NCBI GenBank assembly: GCA_037976565.1
Contig: CP137680.1
Coordinates: 12,635,804 to 12,699,803 of the forward strand
Direction of reading: 5' to 3'
DNA: 64,000 nt
Origin: Mesocentrotus franciscanus
Lineage: Eukaryota > Echinodermata > Echinoidea > Camarodonta > Strongylocentrotidae
The stretch's first letter is position 1. The number at the start of each line of letters is the position of its first letter. Both the position numbers and the translations under genes were made by a program. Below, piece by piece: positions 12,559 to 25,167 of the stretch. The notes beneath the pieces were generated by a model. It saw only the letters and a list, made by a program, of their open reading frames with translations, searched no databases and was not told the origin of the DNA.

Positions 12559-13050
12559 ACACACACACACACACACACACACACAACTTCCCTCCGTCTC
12601 TCTCTCTCTCTTTCTCTCTACCGCTCCTCTCCCCTTTTTCGTCACACTCTCTCTCCTTCTCTTTATCTCTTTCTGAATGTCTCTGCATTTTATCTTTATC
12701 CATTCCTTTCTTCTCTCTTCATCTCGCTCTTTAAATTGAAAGGGGCTGTCCAATATGGAATGTGAAGTCAATATGGCTGATCAATTATCACTCAATCTAA
12801 TATCGTTTTTTTCGATAGTTAATTGCCCCAAACATTCGAATATATATAGCGCCTTTAAAAGCGTAACTTTCACTTTCTTTTTTTCTCTCTCTCTCTCTCT
12901 GCCCCATCTCTCTCTCTCTCTCCCTCTCTCTCTCTCTCCTTCTCTCTCTCTCTCTCTCTGCCCCCATCTCTCTCTCTCTCTCCCTCTCTCTCTGCCTCTC
13001 TCTCTCTCTCCCTCTCTCTCTGCCCCATCTCTCTCTCTCTCTCTCTCTGT
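12559..13050. repeat. (CA)n and CT-rich simple repeats
   Basis: An (AC)n run lies at 12559-12585. CT-rich blocks follow at about 12594-12725 and 12885-13048, interrupted by CTGCCCC at regular places. Reading frames through them are artefacts. Confidence 0.9.
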
Positions 13051-14900
13051 TTATTTTTTTCCCTCCCGTATAGAGTACAAAGCCCATGTTATTGCGAGCT
13101 TGCCGATCCTGAACTTGACGGGAAATGGGTTAGCAAAATCCATGTCAGCAGTACGCGGAAGGTCATGGAAGAGAAAAATCAGTTAATCAAATTGAGTGAC
13201 CTGATGATCTTGAATAGCTATCTATCAGCTGACGACACTTGCAAAACAACATATCTCCATGGTGTACATTCACTCAAAGAAACACCGTCACTTTCCTGAT
13301 TTGTACCCAATCTACCAAGCCATAGGAGCAACTTACTTCAGGGGAAGAATCAGGATAAAACGGATGGAATGATTTCTGTGATCAGTCTGTCATGCATGTG
13401 CCAAGCATGGTGTAAATACTGGGAATACGAGTTTGTTGTTACTGCGAAAAAGGATAGCAAACAAGTTTTGTAATTTCCGACAGCCCCGCGTTTTCCAAAA
13501 ATAGTCCAAGTCGTTGACATCTTGTGCATGTCAACCCCGAATCCAGTGTCAGTTTCTGATCGATTCGTTATAATGTGGCTTAGAAATCTGTTGATCTTCG
13601 AGGGAAGAAGAGGAGTTTGAGGTAAGAATTGATCATAACTTATCCGAACAATTTGCTGTGGAACAACAAACAAATATTTGCTCTGGGACGTGAGAACGTG
13701 GTCTATGCTTCCTCATTGTTCCACTATTTGTGAAGATATGTTTATAATGTTCTCATGTGGTTTGACATCGGCATAAATACCAGTGAGAAATTAATGAATT
13801 TATTTTTATATTTATAACTTAGATCCGAGGAGCTTCGGGTGAGCAGCAGATTTGTATTGTTAACCGTTTGACAATACAGTCTCCAGTATTCGGAGAGTGG
13901 CTTGATAACCTCAACTATTTCTTTGTTTTCATGACCATTTCATCGAGGAATGCTCCTTTTCATAGCAATGTTGTCGACCTGACGAGCAAGAATTCCATTT
14001 TCATGACAACACCGTGATGCCGTGATTGTTTGTGCAGTCAGTTTCTGCGACGTCCTGCGTAGGTGGGGGCTTACAAAACGTCAATGTATGTGATCATCAT
14101 TTACTTTTCAAACCGAGAACCCATATCATCAATCGGCTCATCTTTTTATGCTCCCCGTCACTCAAACCCCATACGAATTGCCCGAAAAAACACTATTGCA
14201 TCAATCCGCATGGGAAAGTCTGGAGTAAAACATGCGGAATGCTGTGAGAGATGGACTTCGGACCCTTTTTAAAAATACTTATTCGCCGATTTAATATGTA
14301 GACAGCTTTGATATAATTTCAAATTTGTGTCCTTGACGCCAGCGTCCTACTGATAAGGTCTGGCCTCTCCCTGCAGTGAGCGGCCCAAAGTTTATCACCC
14401 CAAACCGGGGCAGGAGACAGCGAAAAACGAGGATGCCATCTTATCACTGTTTACATTGCTCATTGACAAGAAGTATTCGCGTCACTTGAAAATGACGGCA
14501 CGGATTTGAAACATCTTTTCGTCTCCGTTAATCATCTGAAGAGGCTGCAGTCTAACGTACCTCGGAGTTTGGATACAAAAGAATAAAGTGTCAAACCAGC
14601 TAATGATGGTGGTGGTGGACAAGGAATTATTTCATCTCAGTTAAATCTGCTTCAAAATCTCAGCATCTTTCATTTGGCAACCAAACTCCACAAGGGTCGC
14701 TTCAAACGTTTAACGCGACTTGGCGTACAACATACAACTACCTCTTTGTGAAGATGCTTATTCTCCTTTACAATTTACACGCGCGTCGAAGGCCAACTTC
14801 ACCTTTTAAAAGAATATTCTCGTAGTCGTTTTCATCCTTCATTTACTACTTCTATTATTGTTTTGGTGGTGGAACTTTTTTGTGTTTTTCTTTTGTCTAG
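13051..14900. other. Upstream region of gene 2, no gene seen
   Basis: No coding exon recognised. It ends in a strong pyrimidine tract and TCTAG at 14900, which suggests an acceptor. The promoter and a non-coding 5' exon of gene 2 probably lie in or before this stretch, but cannot be pointed to. Confidence 0.4.
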
Positions 14901-15040
14901 AATTTGAAACAGTCATGGTTTGTTACGCTCTAACGTACTCTATCTCCATCATGGTGATACTGTGGTATCGAATGTGGTGTGTGGGAGCGGTGATAAACAG
15001 CAAAAGAACATTGACCAGAGTGGAAGAAGCATTGTTGCAG
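14901..15040 (+). CDS. Gene 2 exon 1: start codon and signal peptide
   Basis: ATG at 14915 opens 42 codons. The hydrophobic run YSISIMVILWY followed by MWCVGAV resembles a signal peptide, and a charged segment KRTLTRVEEALLQ follows. The donor GTGAGT is at 15041 in phase 0, which matches the phase-0 start of the exon at 26515. A pyrimidine tract with TCTAG at 14900 suggests an acceptor, so 14901-14914 would be 5' UTR of this exon. The assignment rests on composition, splice signals and phase, not on a recognised domain. The following intron would be 11.5 kb. Confidence 0.65.
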
Positions 15041-18000
15041 GTGAGTCTGCCATAGCAACATCATTCATTAAAAAACTGCATACAGTGGCGTAGCGTGGGT
15101 CAAGGCATTGAGGGGGCACCAGCAACATTTAGGGGGCGCCGGCCTTATTTGATAGATATAGAGCAAGCAGGGTAGTGGTTCTAGAAGAATAGTTTGGGAG
15201 GAGCTTTGGGCGACTTTGGGGTTCTTGCATGCATTTGCTATGTGCCTCGCGATTTTTTATGATTTTCTTTTTGGGGGATGAAGAAATCGAGGAAAAAAAC
15301 TCTAAAAAGTTTTTCAATATCTCCTTTAACATCTTACTTTTCTCCTCTCAAATTCCTTTTTTTTTGCGCCATTTGAAGGGGCACATGTCTCTCTGTGCCC
15401 CGTGTAGCTACGCCACTGATTTTCAACCAATGTGCTGACTTAAGAGCCAGAAGGGCATAAATCGTCGTAAAAGTACATGACTTGACGCCCTTTTGGCTCT
15501 CATCAACCAATAATCATGCCTTTATGCTCTCAAGGGATGGCATGTATCTGTATGCTCATTGAATTGAATTTATGTATTTACACTATGCTATACGTGTAAG
15601 ATTATCCATAAACACCTCGAATCGAGAAAAGGCCTGCTTCGTTATACATTTTTGGGGATGCCCTCGGTCAATTAGAGACAGAGAGGCGTTAATTCTGTGC
15701 TCATAAAAATTACATCAGTCGACGAACTCCAGGGTCTCTGTAGCTCATGACAAACATATGTTTTTCCGATACTCTTTAATACAAACACAAATAAGAGACA
15801 TGCATATTGGCTCGGACATACCCGCAGAAACGGGGTTTTCCCTTTACAGAGAGCATTGTCTTGAAAATTGTATTCCTTTCATCTCCCTGCTGTGTCTTTG
15901 GAAAAAGGAGTGCCGTTATACTATATTTGAAATGGTGTTAGGGACCGCCAGGGTGTTGCTCAAAATTTACCGACAGCGGGTGGGAACCCCCCTCCAAGTT
16001 AGGGTTTCTAGGGGCAGAGCAATTTAGTTAAATGGACCTGAGTATTTATAGGGCACTCCAGTCCTTTTTTAGACTTTCACGTATTAAATGTATTTTTTGT
16101 ATACATGTATTTACATTAATGTATTTTGAGTTTGGTGGGTGAAATACTTGCATGCTTGTGAAATGTGCGGTTAGGAATATCGGCCTTGACATATTAATCA
16201 ACACTATATGGATTCCTGAAAACTCATGTGTTCGATTTTGAACTTAAATGTTGATTATTAAGATTCTCATCAAAGCAAGACATAGAAGAATATTTCTTGA
16301 CGCCTTTCAACTTTTGTCTTGTGGTTTGGTTTTGATTAAAAACAACTTTAATTTGTTAATCTTGGTGTAAATACAGAGAAACCACACTATTGTTTCCTTG
16401 GCGTCTCAAATGGTTTAGTTGTTTATGAGTTAATATCAACGGGTAGCTGATAGTTGGTAAACAATTTTTCAGCCCGATTCGAACATCATGACTTTCAAGA
16501 AATTAACCTTGGGCAATTATCTGTTTTGTTTGTTTGTTAATGTGCGAAAATTACAATGACATGTCACGTAATCACTAGTTATATTGACAATTCAATGATG
16601 TATTGAAATTGCCCTTAAGTTGAATTTCGTGATCTGGACCGTTTTTTCAATGAAGCAATTCGCATTTTATTATAAAGCAACGTAACTTTATCCAATGGAT
16701 ATATCTGAACTATGATGATGTTAAATTTAAACAAAAAGGGATAACTGTGTGCTCTGTATAAAACCATAGCACCGTTTAGAAGGGAGTGACAACATTGTCA
16801 AAAAGGTAGACTTTCATACACATGCTGGAGAGAACTGTATTAATGTGATTCCAACAAGCTAAAAGTGAAATAATAATAACAACATTTGAGTTTTTAGAGT
16901 TTGATACTTTGTAGTCACCCGCTCCTATATAAGCAGTTTGAAGTATCTATTCCGTATGTATAACATGAACAGACCAAGAATTGGACAATATCATTGAGGT
17001 TTTTTGCTTGAACATATGTGGCGGAAGAGGTAATTGCGTGCTAGTTAAATAACTACGGAAGTTCCCGTATTAAGTAGAAAGGATATACAGAGAGTGCAGA
17101 CTAAACTATATAGAAACCAAACAGGATTGATGGTTAAGTCATGGCGAGATGATGGAACACGGAATAAAAGGTCAAGGCTTTTACATCATTCAGAAGTTAA
17201 ATCAGTGAAAAGTCAAAACTAAATTCGTACATTTTCTTTTCCATCCAAAACAATAATTATATAGAAGAACAATATTCAAAATATACATAGGCCAACTTAG
17301 TCTTTTTTTTTACAATTAAAAAAATAATCAAACAATGCTTTAAATATAAAATAATAATACTGTTTAAATAAAAGTACCTCTGAAGATAAAAAATTTTACC
17401 CCCAAAATATCAATTTTTGCAATTTTACTTGGTTTGTATAGGCCAAGAGAATTATTGTTAAATTCAAAACAGTTTTCTTAAATTGTGAAGGACTTAAGGG
17501 GGCAAAACTGGTTTGTTACCTATCCCCTTTTAAACGCGATTTGCATACCATAAGTAAGCATACACAACAACCCCATGCCCTCTCGATTTTCGGAATTGTC
17601 CCCCCCCCCCTTTATAAAATCCTTGATCCGTCCCTGGTCGTCGGTCCAGGGGCGTCGGGCATTGGCCTTTAATTAAAGGGAAATCCAACCTTGATAGCAA
17701 ACTTGTCTGGAATAAAGCAGAAAAATCAAAGAAGCATACTGATGAAAGTTTGAATGAAATCGGAAAAAATTAGAAAGTTACACATTTTTGAAAGTTGCAA
17801 TCACTATAGGTATGGGCCCTTCAAATTGGCTTACTTGATAATGTCTATGTGATGTAGTGGCGGACAACTTTCCCATTTGCTCTAATACACAAAAGGACAA
17901 AATGTTCAACTTTTCATAAATGTATGAATCGCGATGGTCTTTTCTTTATAGAGGACCTGTAATAATGTACTCTCCATGATATATTTTGAGTAGTGCTCCG

Positions 18001-20212
18001 AGGGTGAAGGCACTTGGGAGAAAAACAGAAATAAGTGATATTTTTCTACACGACAAACGGGAGAGTAATCAGTCACTACGTCACAATCCACTGACAAAAT
18101 TGCCGATTTGAGATTCGCATAGCTATAGAGATCTCAAATTTCAAACACTCATAACTTTCTTAATAGTGGTCCGATTTATTTCAAACTTTCGCCATTCTGT
18201 TTCTCTGATTTTTCTGCTTTCAATTAGAAGGGTTGGATTGCCCTTTAAGCGTTGCTCCTGAGGAAATTATGGGGTAGTTTCCACCATCCCTCTGTAACTA
18301 CGTTATGCTCGTCGTGCAGAAGTATGTGCTTTCGATTGATTTGTTTCAAGGACATATCCTTACTGAATTAGACTTTTGTAATTCTCAATGTTTTTATAAG
18401 TATCCATCATAGTATCCAATAAGCAGTGTCCATAAACATTAAAGCTAATCTTGAGCTCTGGTATGGGAATCGTATGTCGAGAGAACATGGCTATAATTCA
18501 TTCTGGATTGTATATACTGCAGTAGATTGATTGTTTGAACCAGTAAAATAAAAACAAACTCACAAAAATTTGCTGGAAATCATCTCCAATAAAAACCACA
18601 ACTCTCATTTGCACAGAATGACCTGTGTTAAGCACATGGTGTCGGACCTACTTACCTTGATTTTCATATCTTTCTATGCTCATTACTCAGCCCCTATACA
18701 TTTTCTACCAAAATCGTTTTGCACATGTCATTTATTTGTAATCTTGAACATTCAGTGTAAGTTTTGTTGGATTCTGTGAGAATTTATTTTCTATCATTAC
18801 CAGAACTCAAGCTTATCTTTAACATCAATATTGGTATGTGATCGTGACCACGCTGACAATTAACGTCATCGTTTATCCATTTACTGCAAGGATGACTAGG
18901 TATAGAGGCGTTGTGGTCCGGATTGTAAACCACAAGGTTCGAATCCCTGTCGCAGCATTACTGCCTTTTAACAAGACATTAATCTACATTTGCCACACTC
19001 AACCCAGGTGAGGTAAACTGGTACCTGGCAGGAATTCATTCCTTAAAATGCTCGAGCGCTGTAATGGCAGCCGTACTATAAAGCCCGTGTAATACTAATG
19101 AAGGTCCAAGGGGTGTTTCACAAAGACTAAGATCGAGTTTAATTTTAAGTTGGACTTAACTATGGCAGGCCGTTCATGCCACTGGTTGCTCTCACCATTA
19201 GTCCCTCAATTATGATCTTTAGATAATATTTGTTCCTTCAATAGTGAATTATCAAAAAATGTAAATTCTGTAGATTTGTGACTTCGATTTGTACGTCCCT
19301 TGAGAGACCAATGCCAGTAAATGGTGAGAGCAAACAGTGGCATGAACGGCCTGCCTTAGTCAAGTCCAACTTAAAGTCGATCTTAGTCTTTGTGAAACAC
19401 CCCAGGAGTGGCAATGTGCTAGACATGAGCGCTATACAAGACTCCACTATTACTATTTGTTTATGAACGCTTGTATACTATTGAAACCATCTTCTTATAA
19501 AATAATTGAAATTATACCACTATGGTACAAGCAGATACATGATTTCCACTGGTTTCCATACCATTCATAAAAAATATTAAATGATGCAAATATGAAATAT
19601 CAAAGTACCAATATTCTAAATACAATAAAGGAAGAAAATACAGTGAAACCTGTCTATAAAGACCACCCAAGGAAGACAAGAAAAGTGGTCTTTATAGGCA
19701 GGTGGTCTTTATGTACAGGTGCCTATAGTACATGTTTCAATGAGAAACCATTTTCAAGGGAAACAAAAAATGTGGTCTTTATAGACAGGTGGTCTTTGTA
19801 GACAGGTGGTCACTAAAGCAGGTTTGACTGTAGTACTGCCTCAAACCTAAAGTGAAGCAAGAGTGAAATCATATTTTTATCATTAAAATGGTGGTAGGAA
19901 TGATTTAACCAATACATCATTCATCCTAAATTGTATCCTCATAGCATTATTCATACTCCCATTTTGATAATTGAGTTCTGAAGAAAAACGTTATGAATGA
20001 AAACATAGTTAATGTAATTCAATCAATTTCTTTTCCTTTCCATAAAATTGGACCTGGTGCATTTTTTTCTTTGTATGAATACAAATTCTGAATGGACGCG
20101 CCATATCGGAAGATGTGTGATACAGGAAGAAAAACAGGAAAGGTTGACAAAAGTACAAGTCGAAATTTGAATTGATTTCAGAACTAGGATTGAAAGAGAG
20201 AGAGAGAGGGGG

Positions 20213-20260
<48 letters not shown>

Positions 20261-20462
20261 GGGTGGGTAGAGGTAGAGATAGGGCAATCAGAGCAGTAGC
20301 AAATTCAGGATTCTCTTGTTGGGGCGTGGTCCAAAAAGAAAAGAAAAAGAAGAAGAAAAAGACAAAGAAAATTAATTACCCCCCCCCCATAAAAAAGGGG
20401 TTGTCATATGGTCAGATGTCTTTTGGGGGCTAAAATTTGTGGTAGCGGGTACAAGACCATAA

Positions 20463-20508
<46 letters not shown>

Positions 20509-23500
20509 ATACTCAAATCGGTCGACAGTTGAATGATTGATTATGCAGCATGAAAATTGCGACATTAATTAATATAGTCTGAAATGATAAGGTCATGACA
20601 GTAACTGGCAATGTATCTCTGGGTTATTCTGTTGATTTAATTTGCACAATATGGTTATCTATTTCGCATGATCATGGTAATTCTATCCGAGGTTGCATGT
20701 TTACGACCCTAAAATGATAGTTTCCATGCACAAATTGCCATTTATTATGTTTAAAAAAATATATATATACACTGTCTTGAGAGGTTCTGGTTAAAACTAT
20801 GCGCAAGTCGCAAGAGGTGACTCTAATAGTACTATTTGCTGAGGGGCGCAGCCCCGAAGCAAATGGTACTTTTGGAGTCACCGAGGCCCATAGTTTTTCA
20901 ATTTGTTTTCAATTTGTATTTATTTCATTTCCAACAGAAAGTTTTAACCAGTACCTCGAAAAGAAGGCATGGTATATTTGTTTTAAATCCTGCATCAAAA
21001 ATTTATCTTTAACAAAAAATAAAAAATACAATACAATTTTTGGGAATTTTTTTCTTCAAAATTTCAAAAATTTGAAAAAAATACATTTTTTATTAAAAAA
21101 AGAATGAAACAATAAAAAAAGTGATTAGATTGAAAAAAATAAAAAAAATAAATAAAATTGGAAAATTGGAAGAAAAACAAATTAAAATTTTGTCAACCCC
21201 CAAATAGTACTGTCATATAGTACTTCTACTCCCAAATACTACTTTTTCAGAGCAACATTAAAATAGTTGAAATATTTCTGGTCACGTGAGGAGCTCTCAA
21301 CCAATCAAAAACCAATAAATTTTTGATGCAGGATATAATAATAGACAGGTGCCATGCAAACTTAGAATCTATGCGGTTAATTCTTCGGGTCTCTTTTTCT
21401 TTCTTTCTTTACTAAAGCTAGACAGTAAATTAGGAACAAGGGATGACAATAGTCGTATATCAGTTTCTGTCGGGTTAACAAAAGTTACTGCAAACTTAAG
21501 AGCATCGGGCGGTATAGCGGAGGGGTCCTTCCATGTGTCCCATCGAACTATTGAAAAGCCAAAAGGAAAAGGGGTGATTCTGGTGCCTGCTGGGTCTAAA
21601 ATTTGCTACTGGGTGTATAATTTGCGTCTTAGGCACTACTGACGGCACTATTAGCGTATCATAATGCTAAAGGTAGGCTACGCCAGATTGGATTTTGCCT
21701 ATAAGGGGGCACATTTCCCCATACCCCCTCCCGTCCCATTAAAGTGAAAAGAAAAACGTTCACTTTTTATTTCTCTTCGGATTTAGGTTTTAGTAGCCTC
21801 TTTACAGAATGCAGGTTTGTAAACAAAACCATTTATTTAGTAGTTTCACACCCCTTGAAAATACCCATAGGATCATCTGTCTGTGGAGTGAATCGCTAAT
21901 CCCTGGAATATCATGCAAAACTAGCGTGACAAAGTAAAATATTTTTATTAATAGCCATTCCATACACTTCCTAAAACATATTCAGATTTCACTGTAACGC
22001 GACCACCCAAGCTTCCGAAGGACAAATTTCAGATAAACAAGCCAACAATTCTTTATTCAGTGGACCTTTTCTAATTAAATGTAATATTATTGTTTAACAT
22101 CATGAATGATCACAGGACAATAATAATTGTGTCCTTCTTTAAGCACGAAATCATGACGAGGGCTTCGAATTTTATTGCATGTTGTGGTATTGTCGTATCG
22201 CAGTCGTAATGATTGTTATCAGTGTGGAATTCAGCTGTGCGAGACCGCGGATTTCAGGTATTATGAAGAAGAAACAAAATATTTGGCATACTAATCTGAA
22301 AATGATAGAATAATGATATTAACCATGACATTACAATAATGAAATACAGAGTATGTATAGTGAAACAGAAGGATAACAGAGAAAGGGGAGAGTTGAGAGG
22401 GGAGAGACAGAAGAGCAAACAGACAATGTCGAATAGATCGCGTATATTCAGGGATGTCACTAGACTTTTCTGAATGGAAGGGGTGTTGAGCAGAGGCGGC
22501 GGAGCCGGGGGGTCTCAGGGGGCACAGTGCTCCCCACTTTTTCAAGTACCCCTAAAGTGCTCCTTTTTACATAGGAAAGGTGCCCCCTTTTACTTCAGAT
22601 AAGTGCCCCTTTTTATTTCTTATAGGTGCCCGTTCCACATTCTTATAAGTGTCTCTTACCACCTCTGATAAGTACCCCCTTCACCGATGATAATTTCCCC
22701 TATTCAAATCTGACAGGTGCCCATTTTACTTTAACAAGTGCCCTTTTCTTTTGTCATAAGTACCCCTTCCCTTTCTGATAAGTGCCCCTTTTCATCTTTG
22801 ATGAGTGCCCCTTCTCACCTCTCATAAGTGCACTTTTTTATTTTGACACGTGCCCCCTTGTCTGTCTAATAAGTGCTCTTTTTCTTCTGATAAATGCCCG
22901 TTTTCTTTTTTTTGAAAAGAGCCACTTTCCTTTCTCATAAATGCCCCTATTCATTTCAGGTGAGTGCCCCTTTTTAGGTACAAGAAATGCCCCTTACCAC
23001 CTCTGATAAGTTTCCCTTCACCTCTAAGACTTGTAATTGCCTCTTTTCAAATCTGGGAGGTGTCCCTTTTCTTTTGTAATGAGTGCCCCTTTTTATCTCT
23101 GAGTAGTGCCCCTTTTATTTTGACACGTGCCCCTATCCTTTCTAATTAGTGTCATTTTCCTCTGTAATAAATGCCCCTTTTCCGTTCTCATAAGTGCCTT
23201 TTTTCTCGAGTGCGAGTAGTGCCCCATTTTTACCTCTGATAATTCTTTTCTTTTCTTTTTATAATAAGTGTCCTTTAAACAAATTTTTTTTCTTATTAAT
23301 GATCTTTTCAGTCTGTCATGATTAGGATTGTTTTTTCCCTCTTTATAAGATGTAATTTTACGCACAGCGACCTCAAAAATCTTAAAATTTTGCTCGCTCG
23401 CAAATAAATATTTAGACCATCAGTATGATGCTTAAGCAGTATCTTGGACCATGTAAAGAGTCACACACAATGAAATCATCTCTGATAAGCTAATCACAAT

Positions 23501-25124
23501 GTAAGGGTATAAGGGCCTACCAATGTCTAAAAATGGTATGATTTCGCTTTGAGGTTTCCCTTTGTAAGTGCCCCTTTTTTCCAGAAATTGCCCTTTTTGT
23601 TGGTGTCCCCCCACTTTGAAAGACGCTCCGCCGCCCCTGGTGTTGAGACAAAGTTATCCAATGAAATTTCCAACAACAAAAAAATAAAACAAACAAACAA
23701 GCTGAAAATCCCTCAGATTTGCAGAGGGGTTAAAAAAATGGCACCCTAAAGTTAAACAAAATTGTCCACTTTCCCCCCAAAAAATCTTTGTCGCCGACAA
23801 GGATAACAAAATCAAAAATATGCAATTTCAATTCTCTTTGTTCCTTTTCCAAATGAATAGGGGAATTATAAAATTGCTTAACGTAAACAAACAAGAAAAG
23901 AAGAAAAGGGTTGATCTTGTGGTAAAGACAATGCTTTATTGTATTGTATTTCATTTTATAACTTAATCTTGAATAGAAGTTGGGTGTTACTAATGTGCTC
24001 AATCTTCATTCTCGAAATTATTTAGTAAGGTGAAAACCCTTATGCTGTAACATAAGTTGAAAATCCATATCTCCTTGTACTTCTACAGACAAATCGAAAG
24101 AATTTTACTATGAAAGAGGTCAAGATCGAAGAGATGATAACCCTGTATGCTTGTAGAGTGTTGAGTGTTCCCACTGCCTTTGGATTTCATTATAGTTTCT
24201 CCAAAAAATGTCCATCCCTTTTTACATTGAAAAACAATTCCCTTGATCTCTATTCAGATTTGTCTATGACCAAATACATCAAAGTTTTTTCTGTTGATAC
24301 GAGCATAATTTCGGTAAGCCTACCTTTAAAAAAAATGAGCCGCATTAATGAAATCTTATTCTAAAATGATTTGGCAGTGGCGTATTCAAACATTTACAAA
24401 CAGGGGGGTGTTTATCTTGGTAGCCAAGCATGCTTAGACCCACTACAAGTTGTAATGATTTTTCCTCTGGACCGTAAAGCGCAGGGGAGGGGAGGGCTCC
24501 ACTCCACCCAGTGCTGGATACGCCACTGATGTGATGTCTCCAAAAAATTAAAATATGTGTTCCTGATTTGTTGAAAGTCGAGTGATGACACATTCTTTGA
24601 GTTGCGTCACTTGTATTCTTTTAGCTTATTTTTTTTTAATGCAAGAGGTCCTTGGTTATATCATGGACCTATCACAAATGCTTAGATCAAGGAGGTGTGA
24701 TTGAATAAGCTCCTTGTTTAGATATACATTATTCATTTACCTGAAATATTGCGATGGGTATTCGTGCGCACAAGAACGAGCAGTGTGAAGGGACATTAAA
24801 AGCGATAAAGGGGGTCAGATTGGTTCGGATCAATTTGTAAACTATTCAGTAACACTTTCTAATGGCCCAATGGGTCGTTATCATGCTGGGTTCGCCGGTA
24901 GATATGAAAGACTTTCTTACACTTATCAGTCACATTGTGGGCCGTTATGGATGGGTTCGTCTTTTTAAGTAGTTCAATGGGAATGATGAATGATATATTG
25001 CCTAGTAATAGGTGATTGCAACTTTTTTATGGTCAGATAAGGAGGTTTGTAGTGTGGCAGTGTAGGCATTAGATAAAATGAGATAGAGGGAGATACATCA
25101 TAGTCAGACATGCATACTGAAGAT

Positions 25125-25167
<43 letters not shown>

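Noticed and set aside
12501..13186. Frames of 77-143 codons
   Set aside because: Products of the (CA)n and CT-rich repeats.
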